The notes beneath the pieces are model-generated. The model did no database searches, had not been told where the DNA came from, and saw only the letters and a list, made by a program, of their open reading frames with translations. The translations under genes were made by a program, and so were the position numbers. From assembly GCA_020627705.1 (NCBI GenBank), contig JAHDGJ010000001.1:410398-474397 (forward strand): a stretch of DNA of 64,000 bases, in the 5' to 3' direction. Of the stretch, positions 42,739 through 52,279 are shown piece by piece (within the stretch, counting starts at the first letter, position 1; the number at the start of each line of letters is the position of its first letter). This stretch comes from Saprospiraceae bacterium. Its GTDB lineage: Bacteria; Bacteroidota; Bacteroidia; Chitinophagales; Saprospiraceae.

Positions 42739-43305
42739 CTAGTTATCAAATTTGCTGTCAGGCATTTGAGAAATCACAGTAAAAACATCGCCTTTATTAA
42801 TTAAACTGTTTTTCCAGAGCAAATCTGGTGTCTTATAAAATGCGTAATTAGAATCCATGTCGTTTACAATCCAAGATCCTGAATCCAATTCGTCTTCCAA
42901 CTGACCCGGAGACCATCCGGAATACCCCACAAAAAACTTTATGTTTCGTGGTAAAACAAGCTCTCTTTCGATTAAGAATTTGAGCTGTTGAAAATCTCCG
43001 CCCCAATAAATATTATCGTGTACTGGAATACTCTCTTCTAAAATATCACCGACATCATGAATGTAATGAATGGTATCTGTGGCTACTGGTCCTCCAAAAT
43101 AGACTTGGCTTTCAAATTCTGGAAAATCTTGAAGTATTTCGTTGATACTGAGATTCATTTTCTTGTTGAGCACAAAGCCCACAATCCCATCCTTCTCATC
43201 CTTTTCGCAAATCAAAACCACCGATCTCTTGAAATTGGGATCTGACATAAAGGGTTCTGCAATCAGAATACTGCCTGCAACAATCTTCGCTTTTTGATTG
43301 CTCAT
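42739..43305 (-). CDS. yqgE: YqgE/AlgH family protein
   Basis: 188 residues with the family motifs ILIAEPFMSDPNFKRSVVLICE, GIVGFVLNKKM, VYFGGPVATDTIHYIH and FVGYSGWSPGQLEDEL, which together define YqgE/AlgH (DUF179). The molecular role is unknown; some members affect transcription of alginate genes. The ATG overlaps the fabD stop by one base (TAATG), so translation is probably coupled. Confidence 0.93.
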   Translation of the reverse strand: MSNQKAKIVAGSILIAEPFMSDPNFKRSVVLICEKDEKDGIVGFVLNKKMNLSINEILQDFPEFESQVYFGGPVATDTIHYIHDVGDILEESIPVHDNIYWGGDFQQLKFLIERELVLPRNIKFFVGYSGWSPGQLEDELDSGSWIVNDMDSNYAFYKTPDLLWKNSLINKGDVFTVISQMPDSKFDN

Positions 43306-44177
43306 TACAACTGCTCCGTTTCTATTGCTCTATCTAATTTTTTAAACATCCCGGTCAACACTCTGGCACCAACTTCTACATATTTTGTGAGCCCATCTTC
43401 CTTCATTTGCATCATACTTTGCGTCCATCGAACCGGCGACGTCAATTGTTTTTCAAGGTTCACCTTAATTTGTTCTACATCATTAATAGCTGAAGCTGTG
43501 ACATTCTGATATATCGGACAACGAGGTTGTTGGAAGCTTGTATTTTGTATAGCATTAGAAAGTTCTGTTTGTGCAGAAGACATTAAAGGAGAATGAAAAG
43601 CACCACCCACCGGTAGAACTAATGCTCTTCGTGCCCCTGCCTTTTTTGCTTTTTCAACGGCAGAATCGATACCATCCACACTACCTGAAATAACCAATTG
43701 TCCAGGACAGTTGTAATTAGCTGGAACAACCACGGCACCCACAGACGCACAAATTTCTTCTACTTGACTATCCTCAAGACCTAAAATAGCGGCCATTGTA
43801 CCTGGTGTTTCTACGCAAGCCTGTTGCATCGCATTAGCCCTTTTTTGCACGAGACGTAATCCATCTTCAAAACTCAACACACCAATACTAGTCAATGCTG
43901 TAAATTCGCCCAGCGAGTGCCCAGCCACGGCATCTGGCGCAAACTCCTCTTCAGCCAACACGGATTTAATATAACTGTATACAAAAATAGCAGGCTGGGT
44001 TACATCTGTTCTTTTAAGTTCTTCCGCGCTGCCTTTAAACATTATTTGACTCAGACCAAATCCTAAAATTTCGTCTGCCTTATCAAATAAGGCTTTTGCT
44101 TTTGGATTAGATGCATAAAGGTCTGCCCCCATTCCTTCAAACTGAGAACCCTGTCCTGGAAATACAAATACTTTCAT
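43305..44177 (-). CDS. fabD: Malonyl-CoA:ACP transacylase
   Basis: 290 residues. The N-terminal GQGSQFEGMG loop, the catalytic serine in AGHSLGEFTAL, ATP-independent malonyl-binding Gln/Arg regions and the second catalytic His in GGAFHSPLM are all in place. FabD loads malonate from CoA onto acyl-carrier protein to begin fatty-acid elongation. The gene abuts folE with no gap. Confident. Confidence 0.96.
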   Translation of the reverse strand: MKVFVFPGQGSQFEGMGADLYASNPKAKALFDKADEILGFGLSQIMFKGSAEELKRTDVTQPAIFVYSYIKSVLAEEEFAPDAVAGHSLGEFTALTSIGVLSFEDGLRLVQKRANAMQQACVETPGTMAAILGLEDSQVEEICASVGAVVVPANYNCPGQLVISGSVDGIDSAVEKAKKAGARRALVLPVGGAFHSPLMSSAQTELSNAIQNTSFQQPRCPIYQNVTASAINDVEQIKVNLEKQLTSPVRWTQSMMQMKEDGLTKYVEVGARVLTGMFKKLDRAIETEQL

Positions 44178-44774
44178 TTATCTCAATTTGGCTTGAACTA
44201 AATTTAAAAACTCGGTACGCGTTTCTTGTCTATTAAATGCCCCCGTAAAGGCACTCGTGGTAGTCACAGAATTTTGCTTCTGAACCCCTCGCATCATCAT
44301 ACACATATGCGCGGCTTCTATAATTACAGCTACTCCTTGTGGTTTTAGGGTTTCATCAATGCATTCTAACACCTCTCTGGTTAGTCTTTCTTGCACCTGC
44401 AATCTTCTAGCATAGGCGTCGACTACACGTGGGATTTTACTCAATCCAACTATTTTACCATTTGGAATATAAGCTACATGAGCTTTGCCATAAAAGGGCA
44501 AAATGTGATGTTCGCACAAAGAATACACCTCAATATCCTTTACAATGACCATTTCATTGAAATGCTCTTCAAAAAGAGCTCCTTTCAAAATCGAAACAGG
44601 ATCCAAATCGTACCCATGGGTCAAAAACTGCATGGCCTTTGAGGCACGCTCAGGAGTTTTTAACAACCCATCTCTTTCTTTATCTTCTCCTATAAAATCA
44701 AGAATATCTCCAAACCTATTTTTAAGTTTATCCGTCGTCTCTTGATTGTAGGATTCTTTTTTAGTGTAACTCAT
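44178..44774 (-). CDS. folE: GTP cyclohydrolase I
   Basis: 198 residues. The zinc-site Cys and His are visible in [10 protein letters not shown], followed by [37 protein letters not shown], the family signature, and a further Cys in the [16 protein letters not shown] segment. The enzyme converts GTP to 7,8-dihydroneopterin triphosphate, the first step of folate or queuosine biosynthesis. First gene of the folE-fabD-yqgE-abcF run; a TAACTTTG box lies 16 bp upstream. Confidence 0.96.
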   Translation of the reverse strand: MSYTKKESYNQETTDKLKNRFGDILDFIGEDKERDGLLKTPERASKAMQFLTHGYDLDPVSILKGALFEEHFNEMVIVKDIEVYSLCEHHILPFYGKAHVAYIPNGKIVGLSKIPRVVDAYARRLQVQERLTREVLECIDETLKPQGVAVIIEAAHMCMMMRGVQKQNSVTTTSAFTGAFNRQETRTEFLNLVQAKLR

Positions 44775-44790
44775 TTCAATATATTACATA

Positions 44791-44798
44791 CAAAGTTA
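44791..44798 (-). promoter_or_regulatory. TAACTTTG -7 box upstream of folE
   Basis: Perfect TAnnTTTG on the minus strand, 16 bp before the folE ATG and divergent from the LytS-type kinase gene. Likely promoter of the folE-fabD-yqgE-abcF operon, though no TTG sits at the ideal upstream distance. Confidence 0.48.
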
Positions 44799-44911
44799 AT
44801 CATTCATCCAGCATAGAGGGCGCTAGATTTTAGTCTTATCAATAGTTACTTTAATCTATTTTATTAGGCATCATGTTAATAATAACCGAAATTTAAAGGA
44901 GTTGTTTAGGT

Positions 44912-45970
44912 TTGGAAATACTGCAAGAAAATAACATTGGTCAATCCCAAATTCGTTCGATTTTAGAACGTTATAGTAACCACATCCTCTTTTGGTTGGC
45001 TTTTTACTTGTTCTTTGTTTTGAACGACAGCAAAGAACAAGGCATTTTATTCGTTTTGAGCAAAGAGCTGATCAACGTAGGATTTTATGCCTTGATCGTT
45101 TACATTAACCTGCTTTATTTAATCCCAAAATATCTTAACGACAAGGGAGTCATTCAATACTTACTGGCTTTAATTGTTACCGCTTTACTCCTAACGCCAA
45201 TAAAAACGCTGGCCTTTTATCTTTTTTATTCGGACAATCCAGACATTCAGGGGTATTTTATCGAAAGACAAGGTGACATCTTTTTATCCAGCTTATTAAT
45301 AGCTATTGGTTCGTCTGGTTTTAAAATCATAAATGATTGGGCTTTTCATCAAAGGGAAAAACAAGAACTTCAGAAAAGGTCCTTAGAAAGTGAGCTAAAT
45401 TTTTTAAAATCTCAGATAAATCCGCACTTCTTATTTAATACCTTAAATAACTTATACGCTTTGACGCTTAAGAAGTCGGACGATGCACCAGAAATTGTAT
45501 TGAAGCTTTCAGAAATGATGAGATACATGTTATATGAATGCAACGAGCGGCGTGTGATGTTGAGTAAAGAAATCAACTACTTGAGAAACTACCTTGATTT
45601 AGAAAGTATTCGTCAAGGCAAAAAAGTAAACATTGATTTTAACTCCAAAGGAGTTATTGAAAATCAGAAAATTGCTCCTTTGGTTTTCATCCCTTTTGTT
45701 GAGAATTGTTTCAAACATGGACTTAAAAATGAAATTGGAGATGGATTTGTAAAAATAAATTTAGACGCTAGTCAAAATGAATTAAACCTCACTGTGATAA
45801 ATAGTAAAGCGCCAAGCCTACCTTCTCCTGCAAGCAATAAAAAAAGTGGAGGAATTGGGCTTTTAAATGTGCGCAAAAGGCTAGAATTGCATTATGGCGA
45901 GCATTATAACTTAGATATTAAGGATTTTCCTAATGAATATATTGTAAACCTTTATTTGAAACTAGATTAA
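44912..45970 (+). CDS. LytS-type sensor histidine kinase
   Basis: 352 residues. Four hydrophobic segments (about 20-40, 50-72, 85-110 and 122-145) form a membrane sensor without a periplasmic domain; then a His_kinase domain with the phospho-acceptor His in LKSQINPHFLFNTLNNLY, an N-box PFVENCFKHGLKNE and a G-box GIGLLNVRKRLEL. TTG at 44912 is the only usual start codon; an AAAGGAG lies at 44895-44901, and the TTG also forms the end of a TAGGTTTG box. The regulator gene follows 7 bp later, forming a cognate pair. The ligand is not known. Confidence 0.9.
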   Translation: MEILQENNIGQSQIRSILERYSNHILFWLAFYLFFVLNDSKEQGILFVLSKELINVGFYALIVYINLLYLIPKYLNDKGVIQYLLALIVTALLLTPIKTLAFYLFYSDNPDIQGYFIERQGDIFLSSLLIAIGSSGFKIINDWAFHQREKQELQKRSLESELNFLKSQINPHFLFNTLNNLYALTLKKSDDAPEIVLKLSEMMRYMLYECNERRVMLSKEINYLRNYLDLESIRQGKKVNIDFNSKGVIENQKIAPLVFIPFVENCFKHGLKNEIGDGFVKINLDASQNELNLTVINSKAPSLPSPASNKKSGGIGLLNVRKRLELHYGEHYNLDIKDFPNEYIVNLYLKLD

Positions 45971-45977
45971 TTGAAAT

Positions 45978-46691
45978 ATGCTTAAGACTATTATAGTTGA
46001 CGATGAGCCATTGGCTCTTGATGTACTCGAAACATATATTTCTAAAATGCCTAATATAGAGCTAGTTCAACGCTGTAATAACGCAATTGAAGCTAATGAG
46101 GCATTAAAAAACCATCAGATTGATTTGATGTTTTTGGATATTCAAATGCCACAAATTACTGGTATGGAATTTTTAAAAAGCTTAGAAAATCCTCCAAAAG
46201 TAATTTTCACCACGGCCTATCCTGATTATGCAGTCGAAGGGTTTGAATTAAATGCCAGCGATTATCTCCTCAAACCAATTTCGTTGGATAGATTTATGAA
46301 ATCTGTAAATAGAGTTACAGAAGAACTTGGAGCAACAAATCAAGTCGAGGAAGCTGATGGAGATGATTTCTTTTTCGTAAAGGCGGACAAAAAACTAATC
46401 AAAGTCATTTTTGACGATATATTATATATCGAAGGTTTGAAGGACTATGTGATAATTAAAAGAAGAGATTCTCGAATTGTCACTTTGCAAACTATGAAAA
46501 GTTTGGAACAAAAATTACCTGCAAATATCTTTAAACGAGTCCATCGGTCGTATATAGTGAATTTGAGTAAAATCAATGCTATCGTTGGAAATATGGTAGA
46601 AATTACAGAGAAAGGAGAGAAAAAACATATTCCTATAGGTAAGAACTACAGAGAAACTTTGTTAGAAATAATAAATGGAAACAGATTGTAA
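45978..46691 (+). CDS. LytTR-family response regulator
   Basis: 237 residues. Receiver domain 1-120 with the acidic pair DDE (8-10), phospho-acceptor Asp54 in LMFLDIQMP and the lysine in YLLKPI; LytTR DNA-binding domain ~135-235 (FFFVKADKKLIKVIFDDILYIEGLKDY, RVHRSYIVNLSKINAI). It is encoded 7 bp downstream of the LytS-type kinase and should be its partner. This is a second, independent LytS/LytTR pair besides the one at 0.4-4.1 kb. Confidence 0.95.
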   Translation: MLKTIIVDDEPLALDVLETYISKMPNIELVQRCNNAIEANEALKNHQIDLMFLDIQMPQITGMEFLKSLENPPKVIFTTAYPDYAVEGFELNASDYLLKPISLDRFMKSVNRVTEELGATNQVEEADGDDFFFVKADKKLIKVIFDDILYIEGLKDYVIIKRRDSRIVTLQTMKSLEQKLPANIFKRVHRSYIVNLSKINAIVGNMVEITEKGEKKHIPIGKNYRETLLEIINGNRL

Positions 46692-46698
46692 GGAAGTC

Positions 46699-49161
46699 TT
46701 ACTTTAAAACGTAAAACATTTTACTGACCCATCTTCCGTTAGACCGAACAGAAGCAACATATGTGCCTGGATTCAATGCAGAGGCGTCATAGCTTAACTG
46801 ATTGGATTCAGAATCTGCTCGCCGTAATATCTGAGCACCCGATAAATCACTGATGATCAAATCATCAATACTTCCACCATTCATATGAATGTTTACTTGA
46901 CCTGATGTCGGATTAGGGAAAAGAATTAAGTCTTGAGGTGTAATCGGATGATTTTCAGGCCGTATGCCGCCTAAAGGAATTTCTATTTCTCCATCAGTTA
47001 GACGGAAAGCATTTCCTTTTGAATCAAGTGAACTGACATTACTAGAGCCTATTTTGACTGTATTTAATTCTTCACCAGATCGAATCCCACCCAAGTCCTC
47101 TTCAACGATAAAACATGCCTGGCCAATGATCCCATTTCCTGCCATAGCCATACCATCAGACCTACTCACCGCAGCATGGATGATGCCATCATATGGTTGT
47201 TGTACCAGTTCTATTTGTGCTGAATTATAAGTTAGCCAACTATTTTCTACGAAGCTTAAATCCAAACTACTCGAATCAATGGCTTCTGGTCGTATGTTTA
47301 GATTGAAAGCCAATCCGTGCATATCCTTCACTGGAAAAATCTCAGATCCAATCGAAATCCCAAGACATAGTGTTTCTCCAGCATAAACGGTATCTACCCC
47401 ATTTAGATTAACCAAACTCAAACCATATGCTTTTGTCCCTAAAATTTTGTTCGCAAAAAGATTATGAGCTCCATTATAATTTTCAGTTATGGCATCTACA
47501 TCTGAAGCTTCTATAAAACCATTACCATTGGCGTCAATAAACTTGAGGTTCTCTCCTATTTCACCCTGGCTGGTTTCCCAATCATCACTGCTTTGGCCAT
47601 TCCAATGATTGTAAGTTATATCACTACGATTAGCTCCTATTTCTCCCATGTATAATCCAATGGGCAATAAATCATCTACGAAAACCCGTCCATCATTGTT
47701 GACATCACCGGGCCAGACGCAATCTGGACCAATACAAGGACATACCGTGTCATCTGTAAAATCCACCACATTAACCTTAACTTTAATTACTCCAGCTGTA
47801 TTCCCGTTAACTTTATATCTAAGATCAAATTCGTCTAAGCCAACATAATCTACTCCAGGTTGATAGACTATGAGACCTCCAGAATTGATTTCGTTGCAAT
47901 CCACTGCAATACTATCTACGTCAACCTGTAATTGTCCATTAGAAGGAGCATTTAATACTTCAAAAGAATACCCATCGATAGGTACCTGATAATCCAAAAC
48001 TATGGCACTATTTTTCAGTCCAGTTATTTGATGGCCAGATAGGCTTTGTGGGACAAAATTATCAACCGTGATGTAGACCCTAGCCGTTTGATTTTCAAAC
48101 CCATTATAAGCAGTATAGTAAAAGAATCTTGTTCCTTGGGACCATTGAGGTGGTGTATACGAAAACTTACCCAAGGTATCATGAATCATATCTGCAGAAT
48201 GATCCACTATGAACTCATCCTGAGGGTCAAAGTCGTTGGCAAATACATCCAAATCAACACTCGTGTTCATTGGGGTGAAAACATAATCGTCTTGGACAAA
48301 ATCATCCGAAGGAGTGTTGTCGATTACATTGAAAACAACCACTGTGGTTGCGTTCCCATCACTTAAGGTCGTTTCATCCGAACCTTGAGAATAGGCATCA
48401 GGCTTATAGCTCATCATGCTTCCAACGAGCTCTAGTTCTCCAAAATCTGTAGAATCGACAATGGTACACGTTTCGTTAGGCAGGATCACTTCAAAGGGTC
48501 TATTGTTTACAATCGTAAACCTTAAGGTATCCTGTGGCTGGACATTATCTGCTTGAAGCACCACAGTTGCCAAATCAGAATTGCCTTGATCATCAATAGC
48601 TACATACTCGATAAAAATTGGTCTCGATTCATCATCAGGAACAAATTCTATTAGATTATTTTCATTGACTGTGGCAGTACCATTAGAAACCTGAGCAATC
48701 ATCACTTCTGCCAATCCAGAAGAAGAAGTTACATCATTCTCCAAAACATTGATAGCAACCAGATCTGATCCCGCTTCATACACTACAAAATCATCTTTAG
48801 CGGTAACAATTGATGTCTTGTAATTTATCTCGTATCGAATATATTTTGGTGTTGCTTGACCTGCCGTACCTGAGAAATATTTGACATTGACGACATCTTT
48901 TCCCAAAAACTGAGGGTTAGGCAAAAAACTAAATTCGTATTCATCATTACCAAAACCGCTAATACCTGGCGTATTTATAGGATTGTGATAAGGAGGAACT
49001 TGTGTCGGAGGTAAGCTAGAAACAATGGTGTCCTTAAAAATAACACCCTGTGGAAGATCGATAGTAACCAAAGCCGGGTTTGTCTGAGACCATGAGATAA
49101 GGCACATCAAACATCCAATTATCAAAGTAAAAGCTTTCTTGACAGAAAGAATCTTATACAT
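46699..49161 (-). CDS. T9SS-exported multidomain surface protein with cadherin-like repeats and dockerin-like calcium motifs
   Basis: 820 residues. A signal peptide (KKAFTLIIGCLMCLISWSQ) leads to several ~90-residue beta domains of the cadherin-like/tandem-95 type (DDFVVYEAGSDLVAINVLENDVTSSSG, DDYVFTPMNTSVDLDVFANDFDPQD). Near 500-570 there are two calcium-loop sequences, GDVNNDGRVFVDDL and IDANGNGFIEASDV, spaced like a dockerin duplication. A further beta domain follows, and the C-terminus (LFPNPTSGQVNIHMNGG to WVSKMFYVLK) is a T9SS type-A sorting domain. The protein is probably displayed on the cell surface and may take part in adhesion or calcium-dependent contact. Precise role unknown. Confidence 0.88.
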   Translation of the reverse strand: MYKILSVKKAFTLIIGCLMCLISWSQTNPALVTIDLPQGVIFKDTIVSSLPPTQVPPYHNPINTPGISGFGNDEYEFSFLPNPQFLGKDVVNVKYFSGTAGQATPKYIRYEINYKTSIVTAKDDFVVYEAGSDLVAINVLENDVTSSSGLAEVMIAQVSNGTATVNENNLIEFVPDDESRPIFIEYVAIDDQGNSDLATVVLQADNVQPQDTLRFTIVNNRPFEVILPNETCTIVDSTDFGELELVGSMMSYKPDAYSQGSDETTLSDGNATTVVVFNVIDNTPSDDFVQDDYVFTPMNTSVDLDVFANDFDPQDEFIVDHSADMIHDTLGKFSYTPPQWSQGTRFFYYTAYNGFENQTARVYITVDNFVPQSLSGHQITGLKNSAIVLDYQVPIDGYSFEVLNAPSNGQLQVDVDSIAVDCNEINSGGLIVYQPGVDYVGLDEFDLRYKVNGNTAGVIKVKVNVVDFTDDTVCPCIGPDCVWPGDVNNDGRVFVDDLLPIGLYMGEIGANRSDITYNHWNGQSSDDWETSQGEIGENLKFIDANGNGFIEASDVDAITENYNGAHNLFANKILGTKAYGLSLVNLNGVDTVYAGETLCLGISIGSEIFPVKDMHGLAFNLNIRPEAIDSSSLDLSFVENSWLTYNSAQIELVQQPYDGIIHAAVSRSDGMAMAGNGIIGQACFIVEEDLGGIRSGEELNTVKIGSSNVSSLDSKGNAFRLTDGEIEIPLGGIRPENHPITPQDLILFPNPTSGQVNIHMNGGSIDDLIISDLSGAQILRRADSESNQLSYDASALNPGTYVASVRSNGRWVSKMFYVLK

Positions 49162-49428
49162 GTCAGGTTTTGGTTACTGTTTTCGAATGCAAAATACTTC
49201 ATTTTTAGCTGATTTTCAGAAGATATCTGGATTTTATTAATTAATTTTTTCCTAATACGAAATCCACTGATAATCAATAACTTAAAATGATTAAGAATCA
49301 ATTAATTATATATTATTAAATTGACGCATTCATTATGCACATGGACCAATCATATAGAATATAAGTTTAATATGTAATCAAATGGTTTATAGAATAATTT
49401 AAATATGATAATTGTCTAATATATTGCC

Positions 49429-50862
49429 TTGAGAGATTTTAAACTCATATACGCCCTTTCGCACCTCGATGTGTACGAATTAAACAAATTCAAAAAATTT
49501 GTTAAGTCTCCCTATTTCAATGCCAATGAGACCTTAATCAAATATGTTTTAATTCTAGAAAAGTATGTTAGGAAACCGAATAAGAAAATAGAACGAGAAA
49601 AAGTATTTTCTGAAGTGTTTCCTAACGAAAAATATTCCGACAAAAAATTCAGAAAACTAAACACTGATTGTATTTCACTTTTTGAAGAGTTTTTGGCTGT
49701 AGAAAACTACTCGAATAAAAAATTAGCTAAGACCAATCATTTGCTCTCAGAATTACGAGAACGCAGGTTGGAAAAGCTTTACAATTCTATCCTTTCAAAA
49801 TCAAAGAGATATTCGGAGCAATCCTTTTCAAAAACAAGTGACTTTTATTATCAGCAATACAGCTTGCAAAAAAACATTTTTTCTCTCACTTCAGAATTTG
49901 AGCGAAAAGCCAAGTCTAAGGATGAATTAAGTAATTTCAACATTCCCGAAATATCCTATAACCTCGACCTCTTTTATATCATAGAAAAATTGAGGTATAT
50001 GTGCACGGTGCTCAGTTGGCAAAGTGTACGTAATCAGAAAGTTCAAATCAATTTTATTGATTCGATTATTGAAATCGTTGAAAATTCGGCCTTATTACGA
50101 AATCGAGTAGTAGAAATTTACTACCAAATCTACATGACTCATATTCATGAAGAAGACGAAAAACATTACTTCAAATTAAAAGAACTGATTAAAGACTATC
50201 TCGATGTCTTTCCATTGTTGGAAGCAAAAGAGATTTTTGAAGCGGCTTTTACCTATGGTATACGAAGGGTCAATAAAGGAGATACCAAATTTCAAAGTGA
50301 AGTATTAGATCTATACAAATATGCATTAACAACAGAATTACTTCTGACAGACAGCTTTTTGTCTCCTACTACCTTTAGAAATATCACAATGACTGCCTTA
50401 CGTCTAGGCGAGTATGCATGGACGAATGAGTTTATTAAAACCTATAGCGAAAGGCTAGATCCCAAATTTGCAGACAGTGTCATTAATTATAACAAAGCCT
50501 TGCTTTCCTTTTACCGCAAGGAGTACCAAAAAGTTATTGAATACCTCGTTTCTTTTGAATACGATGAAGTAAATTATTCTTTGGGTGCTAAAAATCTATT
50601 ACTGTCAACCTACTACGAACTTGATGAATACGAAGCTTTACACTCCCTTCTCAATAGTTTTAACGTCTATTTAAACCGTAATTCGAGGATAATTGACCGG
50701 GTAAAAAAAGCGTATAAAAACCTTATTCAGTTTACAAGAAAATTGACGAAGGTTAAATATCAGGACAAGCTTTCTATTGAGAATCTTAAAAAGCAAATTG
50801 TCGAAACAGAACTTCTTTTTAGCAAGCAGTGGCTTCTTTCAAAAGTTGAGGAACTTTTATGA
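49429..50862 (+). CDS. Conserved hypothetical helical protein
   Basis: 477 residues, no signal peptide or membrane segment, almost all helical and rich in Lys, Glu, Tyr and Leu. The start YELNKFKKFVKSPYFNANE recalls a family of 450-500-residue proteins seen in Saprospiraceae and relatives, with no assigned function; the helix-loop pattern in the second half (KALLSFYRKEYQKVIEYLVSF) is TPR-like. The only start is TTG at 49429, preceded by an AT-rich 267-bp gap in which nothing else was recognised. The 3' end overlaps the convergent photolyase gene by 6 bp. No function can be offered. Confidence 0.7.
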   Translation: MRDFKLIYALSHLDVYELNKFKKFVKSPYFNANETLIKYVLILEKYVRKPNKKIEREKVFSEVFPNEKYSDKKFRKLNTDCISLFEEFLAVENYSNKKLAKTNHLLSELRERRLEKLYNSILSKSKRYSEQSFSKTSDFYYQQYSLQKNIFSLTSEFERKAKSKDELSNFNIPEISYNLDLFYIIEKLRYMCTVLSWQSVRNQKVQINFIDSIIEIVENSALLRNRVVEIYYQIYMTHIHEEDEKHYFKLKELIKDYLDVFPLLEAKEIFEAAFTYGIRRVNKGDTKFQSEVLDLYKYALTTELLLTDSFLSPTTFRNITMTALRLGEYAWTNEFIKTYSERLDPKFADSVINYNKALLSFYRKEYQKVIEYLVSFEYDEVNYSLGAKNLLLSTYYELDEYEALHSLLNSFNVYLNRNSRIIDRVKKAYKNLIQFTRKLTKVKYQDKLSIENLKKQIVETELLFSKQWLLSKVEELL

Positions 50863-52176
50863 TTCCTGATTTAGAGCCATCTTATAGGTACTAAGGCATC
50901 GCTCTCTGGCCTCTTTATGGTCTACCATTGGTGTGACATATGATGCTGTACCATACTCTGGAATCCATTTTTTTATGTAGCGTTTTTCTTTGTCAAATTT
51001 TTCCATTTGGCTCGCAGGGTTAAATATCCTAAAATACGGGGCTGCATCAGTGCCACAGCCTGCGGCCCATTGCCAACCGCCATTATTGGAAGCCAAATCA
51101 AAATCCAAAAGTTTTTGAGCAAAGTATGCTTCCCCCCATCTCCAATCAATAAGTAGATGCTTGGTTAAAAAACTAGCGACGATCATTCGCACACGGTTAT
51201 GCATATGACCTGTAGCGTTCAACTCTCGCATACCAGCATCAACCATAGGATACCCAGTCTTACCTTGACACCATAACTTAAATTCGTCCTCATTATTTCT
51301 CCATTCTACTCTTTCGTATTTGGCTCTAAAAGCATTGGTCTCGACATGTGGAAAATGCTGTAAAATTTGAGAATAGAAATCTCTCCAAATGATTTCCGAT
51401 AAAAATGTCTCACTCAATTTGAGCGACTTTCTAGCCTTTTCGCGAATACTAATGGTGCCAAACCTAAAATGTATTCCTAAACGTGTCGTGGCATCTTGCG
51501 CTGGAAAATTTCTTTTGGCTTCATATTCTTTTATCCTTTTTTGTTCTACGATTGTAGAAGGAATTTCAATCTCCGATTTGGAGAAACCCATGGAAGTAAG
51601 GCTAGGAATAGATTGCCCCGATGAGGCATTGAGGGAAGTAAGATAGTTTTTTACAGGATATGATTTTAGATAGTAAAGCTCCTCTCCCCATTTTTTAGAC
51701 TCCAGTCTAGCTAACCACCTTCTCTTATAGGGGGTGAATACGGTATAGGGATTTCCATCACTTTTTAATACCTCATGGCCTTCGAATAGCACATGATCTT
51801 TAAAAGTTTTGAAAGATATATTTTCTGTATCTAATAATGCTTGTATCTCTTTATCACGATCTAAGGCATACGACTCATAATCTCTATTAACAAAGACGTT
51901 TGAAATGCTGTTGCTTTTTATCAATGCCCTCCATACCTCTATAGGTTTCCCATAAAAGACCCATAAGGAAGATCCCAATTTGAGGAAATCCTCGTTTAAT
52001 TTTGTAATTGTTTCATGTAAAAAACTCACCCTCGCATCGGCTTTATCCTCTAAATCATCCAATATATTTTGATCAAAAATGAATATAGGCTGAACATTAG
52101 AACCTTTTTTCAAGGCATGATACAATCCTGCATTGTCTGTGCTGCGAAGGTCTCTTCTAAACCAAAATACATCCAT
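50857..52176 (-). CDS. phr: Deoxyribodipyrimidine photolyase / cryptochrome family
   Basis: 439 residues. The N-terminal photolyase domain opens with DVFWFRRDLRSTDNAGLYHAL; the FAD-binding domain shows TRLGIHFRFGTISIRE, WRDFYSQIL, the KTGYPMVDAGMRELNATGHMHNRVRM signature, and LLIDWRWGEAYFAQKLLDFDLASNNGGWQWAAGCGTDAAPYFRIFNP. These are the hallmarks of class-I CPD photolyases, which repair cyclobutane pyrimidine dimers using light. A cryptochrome function is possible but the length and conserved tryptophans favour repair. It is isolated, convergent with the hypothetical gene at 49.4 kb and divergent from the TPR lipoprotein. Confidence 0.93.
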   Translation of the reverse strand: MDVFWFRRDLRSTDNAGLYHALKKGSNVQPIFIFDQNILDDLEDKADARVSFLHETITKLNEDFLKLGSSLWVFYGKPIEVWRALIKSNSISNVFVNRDYESYALDRDKEIQALLDTENISFKTFKDHVLFEGHEVLKSDGNPYTVFTPYKRRWLARLESKKWGEELYYLKSYPVKNYLTSLNASSGQSIPSLTSMGFSKSEIEIPSTIVEQKRIKEYEAKRNFPAQDATTRLGIHFRFGTISIREKARKSLKLSETFLSEIIWRDFYSQILQHFPHVETNAFRAKYERVEWRNNEDEFKLWCQGKTGYPMVDAGMRELNATGHMHNRVRMIVASFLTKHLLIDWRWGEAYFAQKLLDFDLASNNGGWQWAAGCGTDAAPYFRIFNPASQMEKFDKEKRYIKKWIPEYGTASYVTPMVDHKEARERCLSTYKMALNQES

Positions 52177-52228
52177 AATGTTATTGCAACAATATTATTC
52201 TACAGGGGTTCATCATATGGAATTGTTT

Positions 52229-52258
52229 TTGCATATATAACAGCAATTCTTAAGTTTG
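52229..52258 (+). promoter_or_regulatory. Promoter TTG-N19-TAAGTTTG
   Basis: TTG at 52229-52231, a 19-bp spacer and a perfect TAnnTTTG (TAAGTTTG, 52251-52258) match the Bacteroidota primary-sigma promoter at both elements. The ATG of the TPR lipoprotein is at 52280, leaving a short leader. The best full promoter match in the window. Confidence 0.7.
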
Positions 52259-52279
52259 AACTACTTTAATGATTGCCTT